Positions 51,111 to 61,115 of a stretch of 64,000 bases of DNA are shown here, piece by piece (the first letter of the stretch is position 1; each line of letters opens with the position of its first letter). The DNA lies in assembly GCA_037178625.1 (NCBI GenBank), contig CM074143.1, positions 1,736,001-1,800,000 of the forward strand, written 5' to 3'. This stretch comes from Skeletonema tropicum (taxonomy: Eukaryota > Bacillariophyta > Thalassiosirophyceae > Thalassiosirales > Thalassiosiraceae). Position numbers and translations under genes: made by a program. The notes below the pieces were generated by a model. It was not told the DNA's origin, searched no databases, and saw only the letters and a list, made by a program, of their open reading frames with translations.

Positions 51111-51340
51111 GGGGATGAGAATTCCAAGCTACGTCTTTCTGATCTCAGAATACTACACGCGAAGCGATCCAGCAGTAGCTCCTTTTGAAACGGTGTGGGA
51201 GACCAAACGGTGCGGGGAGATGGGGATCTATATATGGGGATGAGAATTCCAAGCTACGTCTTTCTGATCTCAGAATACTACACGCGAAGCGATCCAGTAG
51301 TAGCTCCTTTTGAAACGGTGTGGGAGACCAAACGGTGTGG
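51111..51340. repeat. 125-bp tandem duplication
   Basis: GGGGATGAGAATTCCAAGCT and everything to GGAGACCAAACGGTG is repeated with a 125-bp period (51111-51235 and 51236-51340) and very few differences. Confidence 0.85.
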
Positions 51341-51370
51341 GCGGATAACAATTGTTTTTTATAGTTATTA

Positions 51371-51910
51371 GACTAGACCGGACCAGCTCGGCTGCTGGTC
51401 CGCTAGCCCGCTAGCGTAGCCCCCCCGAAACGGGTCTTGACGACAATAATTCTTGTTGGTATGAGAACGAACGCTTCGAAGCGGCTCTAACTTGTTGTTG
51501 GAAGCGAATGCAAACCTGAAGCGTCATGAATCTGGAAAGGGTATGGTTTTATCCTTTTCAGTTTTGACCTATGTTGGCCTTACCTTGCTTGCTTTTTGGA
51601 ATGAGAATAGACTCGTATGAAGCGGCTCTAACTTGCTTGCTAAAACGTATGTAGCGAATGCAAACCTGAAGGGCAAAAAATCTGAAAGGAAATGGTTTCT
51701 ATCCCTTCAGATTTTCACTATGGTGGCCTGTAATTATGAGTGTGATACGTTGACAATCAAGATGTGGATCTACTTCTGAACTACTAAAACAAAAAAACTT
51801 GGTGCGTGCGCGGAGGGCGTGAGGCAATTTTCCCCGTGAAACTTGAAGGGCAAAAAATCTCAAAGGAGATGGTTTTATCCCATTCAGAATTTCATTATGG
51901 AGGCCTATCT
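51371..51910 (+). repeat. Direct duplication, copy 2 plus a partial third copy
   Basis: 51371-51725 matches 50378-50690. 51838-51910 (CTTGAAGGGCAAAAAATCTC then AAAGGAGATGGTTTTATCCC) is a further partial copy. No gene is encoded. Confidence 0.7.
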
Positions 51911-52104
51911 TATTGATGATGATGGGAACATGCACAGAAACTTGATCTACGCTTAGACTGCGAAAACGAAAAAAGTTTAGGTTATCACAGCGGATTTTGA
52001 CAAAATGTGACAAACACGTACCGACGAACCACAATTTTTTTATATTTATTAGATAGAGTGCATTTCAGGAAGAGCCCCCCTGCGCCTCCGCAAACACTCT
52101 TGAC

Positions 52105-52323
52105 CTACTCCTCATCAAAATCAAAGACATTGAAGTTGAAGTTTAAGTTTAAGTTTAAGTCATAGTCATAGTTGAAGTCATAGTGTTCCATGTCATTGCG
52201 ACGTATTAGGCAAACCTTCCTGTTTGCATTCCAATTCCACCTGCATCTACGGGCGTTGCGGCAACTGCTCCTGCCAAGGTTTCTGCATCGCACTCTGCCT
52301 CTGCATCTGCCTTTATTAGGGGG
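52105..52323 (-). pseudogene. Orphan exon 2 of the small secreted Cys/Arg-rich family
   Basis: Minus-strand frame reading GRCRGRVRCRNLGRSSCRNA, then RRCRWNWNANRKVCLIRR, and a dipeptide tail of alternating D/N and F/Y/L ending FDFDEE. Cys spacing C-x7-C-x5-C..C and the ending DEE followed by TAG GT(C/G)AAGAGTGTT match exon 2 of the gene at 59133-59686. There is no leader exon or acceptor upstream, only a G-run, so it appears truncated at its 5' end. Confidence 0.6.
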
Positions 52324-53719
52324 GGGCACACCCCAGATATTCGAATTTCAAACTTATTATATTCCATCCAATATTGATCAAATACCTTCGTCTATACCCC
52401 CAATAGAAATCCCCAAAGTTTGGTGGTGTTATATCTTTGCCTTGTGTGGATATCAGCCTCCGTATAGGAGCACTTTTGGCCATCGTGGGATTGGATTTTG
52501 AGGCGAGTCGAGTCAAATATGGCGCCATCTGGTTAGCGATACGATAGGAATTAGTACATATCGCCAAACACCATCCACTCTTTTAGACCAACATACCCAC
52601 CATGGCGGATTTGACAGTATAGACTTCCTACACATCATTATACATAATTCCATCAACAACAGAGACCATCATATCATCCTATATGGTATGGTTGGCCATT
52701 TTGTGCTTTTATCAGCAGCTCCAACCTGTTTGTCTTCCGAACACATATCAAAAATAGACATTTTGAGCCGCTCGACTTCCGCCCAGATAGTGAACAATCG
52801 ATATCACGACCTGTTTCAAACAGTTAAGCACCTACCCAGTGGTCCTGTTCCTTTGTATAACCTTTGAGATGAATTTGGGCGGCTCTTTTGGTGGGTTTGG
52901 ACGAAGACAGCCGAGTTATATTGTGTCACCGGTGCGATGGTCGAGACGAACTCAATTTTGGCATCATATTCTGCAATATCTAAAATACCTCAGCATTTGC
53001 AAAACCCCAACACACCACGATATTGTTTCAAATATATTGTAGCAACGTTTGCGCACCATGGTATTGCTGTGGGTTACTGGTTCTATCTAATATATACTCA
53101 TGTGTGGTGAAATTTGAGCCATCAAAATAGGTGATTTTTAGCGTTTTGGGCATATAGCGTCCACTTTACGACTTGTTCAACCCCAACTGCTACGCAACAT
53201 CGATGATAGTAACCAATAGAAGGGTGTTGCATGGTCGAATGGGGTTTGCAGCCATCGTATTATCCTACATCGGCATCGTTCCTGTTCTGTTACATATAGC
53301 AAATAAAGGTGACCTGCTCTAGTCAGACTATATTGGAAGGTGTTGTTTATATTTAAATGCTGTGAATGAGCTCCACTTTCATAAAACGAAAAAAGGCGCA
53401 GTGATTTTGTTGTATAATTATATGTCGTCCTACCGGTAGAGCGAGATGATTGAGCGGTTATCGTCGCTTGTATCAGACACTGATCGACTGGAACATCCAA
53501 TATGATCAATATCATCGATTGGTGCTGTTGTTTGGGTTATGATATGCCCTTAGCATCCATATCAAGCCATGAGGAGCTCTCTGAGCTGATCCGATGTCTC
53601 ACAATTTGGCACCAAAGTTTAGTATTATGATCCCATCAATTGGTACCATCACCAAATCAACCTACCAACCAATGCCTATTAGTCAAATAATGATGTTTAC
53701 AAGGGTGGGTGCTGCTGTA
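52324..53719. other. Long gene-free AT-rich stretch
   Basis: About 1.4 kb with short frames only on both strands. No repeat family from elsewhere in the window was recognised here. Confidence 0.45.
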
Positions 53720-54247
53720 TTAAACATAGTGTTGTGAAAATCCATAGATATTCCGTGCATAGATGGATGATGCAAATGGTCTTTCAGACACATCATTAGT
53801 TGCTGCAACTCCGTCATCTATCATTGTCCCAGCATTAGGCGCCATCGTTGCATTAGCCACCATTGCTGCCGTTGCATTAGTCACCATTGTTGTATTAAGA
53901 GAGTATTGTAAAGATCCATACCATAGTTGCGTTGATGCAAATGATCTTTCAGACACATCATTAGTTGCTGAGACTCCATTTGTGCCATTGTGACGATTCA
54001 ATGCTTCCAGCATTGTCCCAGCATTAGCCGCCATCGCTGCATTAGCCACCATTGCTGTCGTTGCATTAGCTGCCATCATTGTATTATTGCCCCCAATCAT
54101 TCTAACGTTGGCTGCTGATTCGCCACCGTTGCTGTCATCCATTGGATGAAATTCGCCTACACGGCCAGGTGGTTGATGATTGCATGCATCCATCGCCTCG
54201 GCATCGTTCGCCGCCATTGCATCATTATTCCCGTCCATTGCTATCAT
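53720..54247 (-). CDS. Low-complexity Met/Ala/Asn-rich open frame (doubtful)
   Basis: 175 residues with ATG start, dominated by NATTAMVANAAMAANAGTM-type repeats and two copies of ATNDVSER.FAS. DNA shows the cause: a 165-bp tandem duplication (first unit from 53769, second from 53934). No signal peptide or domain. The frame may be a by-product of the repeat, though it keeps frame across both units. Confidence 0.3.
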   Translation of the reverse strand: MIAMDGNNDAMAANDAEAMDACNHQPPGRVGEFHPMDDSNGGESAANVRMIGGNNTMMAANATTAMVANAAMAANAGTMLEALNRHNGTNGVSATNDVSERSFASTQLWYGSLQYSLNTTMVTNATAAMVANATMAPNAGTMIDDGVAATNDVSERPFASSIYARNIYGFSQHYV

Positions 54248-54359
54248 CCGAGCTACCTAATACTGCCGGCATCATCGGCTTGGAGTCCGTTCATGTGGTG
54301 AGTCTTTTGAACATCGGCTCGGCATCGGCATTTTGTCAGAAAAATTGGCTGGTTTGTCA

Positions 54360-55408
54360 GCTCAATCTCAACCGGGATAGCACTTGAAGACACCAAACTT
54401 CTTGGCGGCATAGACGGGGGTATAGTCTATGCCGCTGTAAAGTTTCATACTGTGAAAGCAAGTAATAACAGAGATTAAGCTGACAAAGGGTGATATTTCT
54501 TACGCCAAAATAGAGAGTAGGGAGTAGGGAGGCTCGACAAATTCGGCCATGGCCAAAAACTTTTTGAGAAAAACTTGGCGCGCACCACTCGTGACTGCCA
54601 AAAAACACAGGGTTTGCCCCCCCCTACCTTTATGCCTGACACCAACTCCTGCTATGATTGCTTCACAATTGTTTTGATACGACTTGCCATTAGTGCCACA
54701 CACCCATTCAACAACGGCAGCACAACCAGGAGCAAGCATCATTGGGTCATCCTCGGGCGGAACAGCAATATCAATATTTTAACCTTCATATTCATATTCA
54801 TATCCACTGACAGGATACTATGATGTTTATATTTATAACATGCAAATGTGAGTTGAAAAGTGAGAGGTGTCAGTAACTTGAATCATTAGAACGGCTGCAA
54901 TCACAATGCAAGGCAAGGCAAGACAAAGCACATGAATTGACTTATCAAACCAACAGAACATTTAAATTAACGGCACAATCAATGTCAATGAAAACTCACA
55001 GCAGCAGAGACAGCTCCTGGAGCTGGAGCGGTTGAGGCGGCTTTGACTTGATGTCCAGTATTATTGACACCCAAATCCAAAAAGTGAGGGGGGGTGGGGG
55101 GGTTAGAACGCACCCAAATGCAGAACGCAAGATACCCAATGGGCACCCAATTTACCCAAAATAGGTTGTGTCACATCCAAATATATCTGTATCGTAGTGG
55201 TGTCATACCGGTATTAGAAGTCTCGCTTCTGAGACAATATCAGCTTCTAGATGGCACCGTGTGGTTCTGCACATTGCTGTTGTTCTGCAATGTCTTGGAC
55301 TGGGCCCTCAAAATGAGGGGGGGGGGGTTCAATAATACGGGACATCAAGTCAAAGCCGCCTGAGAGAAGAGCCAAGGCGGCGGAGGTTTTTTTAAGATGA
55401 AGCTTCAT
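54360..55408 (-). pseudogene. Kazal-like small secreted protein gene, disabled
   Basis: Leader exon MKLHLKKTSAALALLS..TAPAPGAVSAA starts at 55408 and is split by a MITE (55036-55360), then a GTGAGT donor. Exon 2 starts after CATAG at about 54807 as YPVSGYEYEYEG, then a TAA stop, then PPEDDPMMLAPGCAAVVEW and VCGTNGKSYQNNCEA, a Kazal protease-inhibitor-like pattern. A possible last exon (YTPVYAAKKFGVFKCYPG, about 54380-54440) supplies the closing Cys but no donor fits it in frame. Leader and first exon-2 residues match the intact gene at 59133-59686, whereas the mature part does not. So a secreted inhibitor gene was lost through insertion and a nonsense change. Confidence 0.65.
55036..55360. 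mobile_element. MITE (325 bp) inserted in a leader exon
   Basis: About 32-bp inverted ends beginning GGCGGCTTTGACTTGATG at 55036 with one mismatch to the complement ending at 55360. A TGA target duplication flanks it (55033-55035 and 55361-55363). The uninterrupted sequence GAGCGGTTGAGAGAAGAGCC in the paralog at about 59634 proves the insertion. 3-bp duplications are typical of PIF/Harbinger and CACTA types; the class is left open. G-runs lie inside each end. No transposase. Confidence 0.85.
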
Positions 55409-55840
55409 GTTTTTTGTGGTATAATAATATAACAGAAATTTTGAAGTACGTCTGATTAGCCCTCTAGGGGCGAAATTGTAGTTGGTATCATTTGATCTGT
55501 TGATAAAATAATTATGGCAGGATCAAGAGGCAACCCATGATGAAATGGTTTCTGCTTGTGTTTCTGCAACGGTTTGCACTTGTGTTTTTCTCATCGTTCC
55601 CCTACGAGGAGGCGGACGCGTGTTGTCCATGGTCGGAAGCGGAAGCGCGTGTGTCGTACCGGCATACAACCATTAAATCTCTCACATTAAGTACATACTT
55701 GTGTTGGTATATACCAAGAAGCTAAAAGGGCTCACTTCCTGTCAAAGAATGCTGTTCAACACAAGGTGCGCTGACAAAATATTCACCCCAGGGTTGGCTG
55801 CACCTCTGGACGGATCAATCAGCTATGGTACGACTATTTA
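55409..55840. other. Promoter region of the Kazal-like pseudogene
   Basis: Matches 59690-60060 upstream of the intact gene (TTGATCTGTTGATAAAATAA, AAAATATTCACCCCAGGGT, CAGCTGCA). It includes the ACACGCGTC box at 55613-55624. Confidence 0.6.
55613..55625. promoter_or_regulatory. ACACGCGTC box upstream of the Kazal-like pseudogene
   Basis: CGGACGCGTGTTG, identical to the site at 13874 before paralog C. The hexamer lies about 210 bp from the ATG at 55408. The preceding GTTTTTCTCAT block is also shared with 13850 and 59828. Confidence 0.5.
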
Positions 55841-55849
55841 AATTTGCTT

Positions 55850-56345
55850 GTACGCAAGCCATCCGTAAGCAGTGCTGATGCTGATGTGCTTGAATTTGAA
55901 TAGTAATAGTAGGTATAATTTGGTAGAAGTAGAATGTAGTGTTGCTGGCCATTGTGGGTACTGGTGCTGGCTAGTGCTAGTCCCTGCTTGTACACAATGA
56001 ACATGAACCTCTCGTATTCGTATCATCAGCTACGAGAACTAAGCGATGTCTATAAGAAGTGCTAATGTGCTTGTATAGTATCACCGCCGAGTATAAGGGG
56101 CCACTAGAAGCGGCTCATGGGCGTAGTGACGACGATAGATACGATTTGGTAAGATGTAAATGTAAATGTGTGTTGCTGGTCAGTCCACTCTGGAAATTGA
56201 TATTTCTTATCAGCTACAAGACGCTTGCATCGCTTCTAACACGGGAACCCTTCTAAGCACGAAAGATGTCTGAGCAGTGTTTATATAACAGTATAGTATC
56301 ACTGACGAGTTTTCTAAATATTGATGACGCTAGACTCGATTCGGT
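55850..56345. repeat. Degenerate tandem array of an about 215-bp unit, block 1
   Basis: Units start near 55868, 56045 and 56265 with GTCTGAGCAGTG-like heads, then CTTGTATAGTATCACCGCCGA, GACGACGATAGATACGATTT, GTAGTGTTGCTGGCCA-like and a CGTATCAGCTACGAGA tail. No gene is encoded. Confidence 0.7.
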
Positions 56346-57865
56346 AAAATAAAAAGATGAAAAGAGCGGCAAAAATTGTAAGTTTTCAGGAATTGTTTTT
56401 ACTACAGAGTTAAAAACAATTGTCGTTTTTGAAAAAATAAGAGTAAAAAAATAAAAAATAAGGGAAAATTTATTTTTTAGTTAACTTTTTATCTCACTCA
56501 ACTACAGCACATAACACCATGACGTTCCGTCCATTGGAGGCCGCTAGACGCCCCCCCCTGCACCGCTAGCGACAGCAACCACCTCGGCACTAACATAGGC
56601 AGCTATCATGACGAAATCTAGGCGGTAAGGGGTGGGTGAGCCGTCCAATAGTATCAAAAACACGACGAACACGACGAAAAAGTTAATAAATAATAATAAA
56701 TCAGAGTTGACAGCGGCACGGAAGCGGAATGACTGTACTTGGACCTGCGCTTGGGCCGGTTTGCTCTATCGTGAATGTATAGTAAAGGGCAAAGATTGTA
56801 TGGCTACTCTTGTAGACTGGTCTTATCAAGATTGCGGTCCAGAATGTCATGCGAACGCGCTGGATGATCGCATGACAAAAGGCAAGATAAAGTTTGACAA
56901 AGACAGGGGGCGTTTTGTTCTAAACATTGCTGTCACTACCAAAGTCTACAATCATTGATGAACAAAGAGTTGGACGATAGTATCCGTCCGTGGATAGTGG
57001 TGAAAAGAAAATCGGAACTACCGGCTATTGCTGGACGTGAACCAAAAAAGATTCTGTAATAACTGAAATTGATCTTAGAGAAGTAGTATCAGTAGATAGC
57101 AGCGACATCGACACTGATGAAGATCATGATGCTGATGCGGACGCCAACAATAAATAATGCTGATGTCAACAATAATGGCCTCGGAGTAGCGAGGGCAAGG
57201 CAGCGAAGAAGAAGAAGATTAGGGGGAAGCACCGAGTAAGAAGAGTTGACAGTTGAGATGGCGGCTACATGAGTTCATTCCACCCTGGATACAACAACGG
57301 TAGCGATAGCAATAGGGATACTCAATCATTTGTAGAGTTATTGACTCTCTGCGGCGAATAATGTCTCAAGACTATGGCCGGTGCTGGGACAGTCTATCAT
57401 CTAGCAGAAGCACAAAACAGATGATCAGAGACACTTCATAGCAGAACTAACAGGGGCCGTCCAAGCGGCACTTTGGATGGAAATATCCATATCAGTCAGC
57501 TTCAGAGAGTAGGAGCTCACCAAAGATATTGCAACAATAGAATGAGTCTAATTTCCACTGCACCAAGAGTCATCGCTGCGCAACTAGTGTCAAAGCGGTA
57601 GCACCAACAGGAGGGCGTTAGTAGTGAGATTATCTCCTCCCCCTTGTATGCCAAATCAGATGTCAACAAGGTCGTCGATGTCGACAATGCCATCATCAAC
57701 GTCGACCTTTCAGGATAGGTCGAATGGGGTATTCAAACACGTCAGATACGTCAGATATGACGGCGTTGCTCTGCAATCGGACGTTAACTTGACTACTGTG
57801 GCTAAGGAGCGAAGAGCAAGGTCTGCTCGGAAATAGCTAGCGGCTCCCGACAACATCCAATCAAG
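56346..57865. other. Accessory stretch with decayed frames
   Basis: 56632-56958 is open on the plus strand (DCTWTCAWAGLLYRECIVKG, then CGPECHANALDDRMTKGK) but begins only with a GTG. An AT-rich segment lies at 56380-56520. Other short frames are not credible. I see no intact gene; the Cys-bearing frame may be a remnant. Confidence 0.35.
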
Positions 57866-58033
57866 ATGAGTGCTGCATGTGAGGCCGCTAACAGTACTCC
57901 TGAAATTGGCTCCTCACAACCGATCGCGTCTCAGCTAATGAACAATAGCGACCTTGATTATGGAGATGATGACAGCGCTCGAAAGAGGAGGAGGAAGAAG
58001 AGGAAAGATGTCCAGAAAGATAATAGTTCCTAA
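57866..58033 (+). CDS. Short acidic-basic open frame, possible terminal exon
   Basis: 55 codons from an ATG to TAA, reading MSAACEAANSTPEIGSSQPI then NNSDLDYGDDDSARKRRRKK. The KRRRKKRK run is a nuclear-localisation-like signal. It could be the last exon of a larger, decayed nuclear or transposon protein. No upstream exon was found. Confidence 0.25.
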   Translation: MSAACEAANSTPEIGSSQPIASQLMNNSDLDYGDDDSARKRRRKKRKDVQKDNSS

Positions 58034-58532
58034 TGTAGTGCATATGTTTCATAGATTCATTTTATCATCTCTCTAAAACCTCACACCCTAGAGTCACGCC
58101 TCCTCAGACGGGCCATATTATATGCACAGCTTGAACAGCTCGTGGAACCCACATAGAACTGCCCAATTCTTTCGTACATCAAACCAACCCATTCAATGCT
58201 TCGATAGTCAATATGGTGGGCGGCAGATAACTCTATGAATCGCTTCGTAGATGGTGTCGTAAATCTCACCCCCTTTGTGTGACGAAAGATTGTCATTTAC
58301 ATCAAAGTCACTTGGGTTTGTCATCTTTGAAATTTGGAAACACATCTTCTCCGAGAAGGATTGATAGCCTTCAATTGTTTCTCTGTACCAAATTCAGGCT
58401 CTCTTTTGAACCCTTAACACGTGAAGGAAGGGAGGGATTGTCGGGCTCAATGAACATGGATCACAACGACCTTCTTCTGACCGTGGTGTCAGCCCTCCGC
58501 ATACGAAGACCTTTTACAGCATGCCAATAACT

Positions 58533-58625
58533 TACCGATGCGTCTTCAAGATGGAATGCCATTCTCTCCGCCTATCAATCGCTCCATTGGCATATCCTTT
58601 ATCACCCACGAGAAATCGAAGTGTG
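58533..58625 (-). pseudogene. Possible DDE-transposase remnant
   Basis: Minus-strand frame with RFLVGDKGYANGAIDRRREW then HSILKTHR and a stop. A GDKGY motif followed by Arg-rich sequence is typical of the region around the second Asp of some DDE transposases. Flanking frames are broken. A weak call based on one motif. Confidence 0.25.
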
Positions 58626-59132
58626 TGTGTAACTTGGCCTTAGGGCATTACACGTCTTTCCCGACTAATGGACTGACGAGTCCTCAGGCAGTGTTCGTGC
58701 AAGCCCTCTAAGCACTTGCTGATAGAAATAAATGACTACACTAAACCCCCATTTGAAGTTCCAGCTATCCAACCCCTTCATGCAGTATCATTCAGAGACG
58801 TCTGTGATCCCACTTCAGACGCGTCCTCAGATACAATAGAAGAGGCATCCTCTTCCCTATCCAGATCGGCATCAAACGGCTGTTCACACCACCACCGGCG
58901 GGAGCTGGTACCGCGTAGTCTCTTACCATTCCTACAAAAATCAGGAATTGAGGGCTTCCGGATGTAGGCCACAATAGTCTTCCTCCTCCGGTCGATATAC
59001 TCCATCAGACTATATTGGATAAAAATAATAAAACATTACGCTGCACACACATTTGCTCCTACAGATAGAGTGATTCGAAAATTCTCTTCCTGTTCCTGTT
59101 CCTGATTGCCCCCAGCCGCCAACACTCTTCAC
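58626..59132. other. Spacer, no gene seen
   Basis: Frames on both strands at 58716-59005 are overlapping shadows of one another. GCTGCACACACATTTGCTCC at 59040 resembles 50330, pointing to shared ancestry with the 50-kb duplicated segment. Confidence 0.4.
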
Positions 59133-59686
59133 CTACTCCTCATCAAAGAAATCAAGCTCCTCATCCTCATCGCCGTCATAGCCAAGGTCTTTGACGACAA
59201 CGCGGCGTCGAATGCATCTAGCTCTGCGGCGACCCTTATGTTCTGCTATGCCGCCGTTAGCCCAACTGCATGCACGGGCCCTGCGGCAACGCTTCTTTCC
59301 CATGCGCTTGCATCGAACGGCAAGGATCATTGGTTCATCCTCGTCCTCGGGCTCGAACTCAGCCGGAGCAGTAATTCCGTCACCGTCATTTTCAAATCCA
59401 CTGACAGGATACTATGATGTGTAACATGCAAGTGACGAGTGACAGTGAAGTGAGAGGCGTCAGTAAGTTGAACTTGAATTATTAGAACTAGAACGAGTGT
59501 AATGCAAATGCAAGGCAAAGTCAAGTCAAGGCAATGCAGGCAAGACGAAGCACATGAACTGACTCTTATCAAACGAACGGGAACACATCTACATCAATGC
59601 AAACTTACAGCGACAGCGGCAGAGACAGCTCCTGGAGCGGTTGAGAGAAGAGCCAGGGCGGCGGAGATAATAAGATGAAGCTTCAT
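59133..59686 (-). CDS. Small secreted Cys/Arg-rich protein (2 exons)
   Basis: Exon 1 59686-59609 encodes the signal peptide MKLHLIISAALALLSTAPGA then VSAAVA, followed by GTAAGT. Exon 2 59411-59133 starts after CATAG with YPVSGFENDGDG. The joined protein is 118 residues. A short acidic propeptide-like stretch (EFEPEDEDEP) leads to a basic mature part, RCKRMGKKRCRRARACSWAN, then GRRRARCIRRRVVV, with four cysteines (C-x7-C-x5-C..C), and an acidic tail ending FFDEE. Secreted or vesicular. The charge layout resembles polycation/polyanion silica- or wall-associated proteins or antimicrobial precursors, but that is inference. Relatives: the orphan exon at 52105 and the disabled Kazal-like gene at 54360-55408. 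Confidence 0.7.
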
Positions 59687-59857
59687 TATGTTTGTGATAT
59701 CGTTTGATCTGTTGATAAAATAATTATGGCAGGATCTCACAAGAGGCAACCTCTGATGAAATGGTTCATGTTGGTGTTTCTGGCTAAAACGGTTCACACT
59801 TGCGTCGGTTCATAGGTTCACGATCGTGTTTTTCTCATTTCCCCTCTTGTCCATGGT

Positions 59858-59870
59858 CGGACGCGTGTCA
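59858..59870. promoter_or_regulatory. ACACGCGTC box upstream of the small secreted gene
   Basis: CGGACGCGTGTCA, reverse complement TGACACGCGTCCG. It lies about 180 bp before the ATG at 59686 and combines the TGAC half seen at paralogs A/B with the GTCC half seen at C and the pseudogene. Confidence 0.5.
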
Positions 59871-60095
59871 GCCGTCATAAAATAAACCCCTGCGGTGAAT
59901 TAATAGAACACTTAAGTTACATTTAATCCTTCTCGCACAATTACTGTGTTGGCCGAAGCAAGAAGCTACTTAAAGGGGTTCGCTTCCGCATTCCGCACAA
60001 GGTGTACTGACAAAATATTCACCCCAGGGTCAGCTGCACTTCAATAACCTAAAGCCCCACATAACATCTTCGCTCTTCGCTTGTACCTTGTACCA
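59871..60095. other. Promoter-distal spacer shared with 55640-55840
   Basis: Contains ACAAAATATTCACCCCAGGG and CAGCTGCA blocks as in the pseudogene promoter. No gene. Confidence 0.5.
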
Positions 60096-61115
60096 AGCCA
60101 TCCGTCTAAGCAGTGATAATGCGCTTGTATAGTATCACCGCCGAATACAATTGGCCACTAGAAGTGGCTTATGCGCGTAGTGACGACGATAGATACGATT
60201 TGGTAGAATGTAGTGTTGCTGGCCATTGTCATGTCATTGTGTGGGCGCTGGTGCTGGCTCTGGCTAGTGCTAGTCCCTAGCTACGAGAACTAAGCATCTC
60301 TCCTACGCACAACAGATGTCTGAGCAGTGTTCAAATGCTAGTATAGTATCACCGCCGAGTATTTTCGTGATTGACGGCGATAGATTCGATTTGGTAAAAT
60401 TTCGTAGTGCTGGGCATAGCAGCCAACACCAACACTGAAAGTTGACCTTTTGTATCAGCTATCACATTGCTTCTACTTCTACGGACGACAGAGACGACGA
60501 TAACAAGAACCTTCATCATTCAGAGAGCATAGAGTGGAAGATACGATAGGGTCGAATATAGTGCCGCTCGCCAGACCACACGGATCTCTCGTACCATATC
60601 AGCTGCGAGCGAACTCTAAACTCTAACATTAACATCGTTTCTACGCAAGACAGAGACAGATGTCTGAGCGTGCTAATGCTAATATGCTTGAATAGTATCA
60701 ACGTCTTCTTCTTCGCACGCCAACGCCAGCGCTAGCCGTCTGAGAAGTGTTCAAATGCTAGTATTTATATTACCGCCGAGTATATTGACGATGATAGGTA
60801 AAATTGGGTAGAATTAGTGCTGCTGGCCAGCCCAGCCCACGCCGACGCGCCCCACATCATGGGATGGGACCTCTCGTATCAGCTACTACTTACGAGACTG
60901 TAACTGTATCTCTTCGCATCTACGCGCACGACAGCGACAGATGTCTGAGCAGTGCTACCGGGCTTGTGTAGTATCACGTCCGAGTGTAATGGGCCACTAG
61001 AAGTGGTACATGAGAGCATATTGACGACGATAGATAATTTTCGGTTGAATGTGGTGCTGCCGGCCAGCCAGCCCACACTGGAAGTCGACCTCTTGTACTT
61101 GTATTAGTATTAGCT
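60096..61115. repeat. Degenerate tandem array of an about 215-bp unit, block 2
   Basis: Unit heads (GTCTGAGCAGTGTTCAAATG or variants) start near 60103, 60317, 60660, 60737 and 60942. Most are followed by TAGTATCACCGCCGAGTA, GACGACGATAGAT, TTGGTAGAATGTAGTG and CTGGCCAGCC. The period is 205-215 bp where complete. Same family as 55850-56345; a single head recurs at 62163. No gene is encoded. Confidence 0.75.

Noticed and set aside
51341..51353. GCGGATAACAATT, identical to the core of the E. coli lac operator; possible vector contamination
   Set aside because: The bases before it belong to the local 125-bp genomic duplication and the full operator context is not present. A 13-bp match is most simply chance.
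56632..56958. 108-residue Cys-containing open frame as an intact gene
   Set aside because: It begins with GTG, lacks an ATG, and no flanking exon could be joined.
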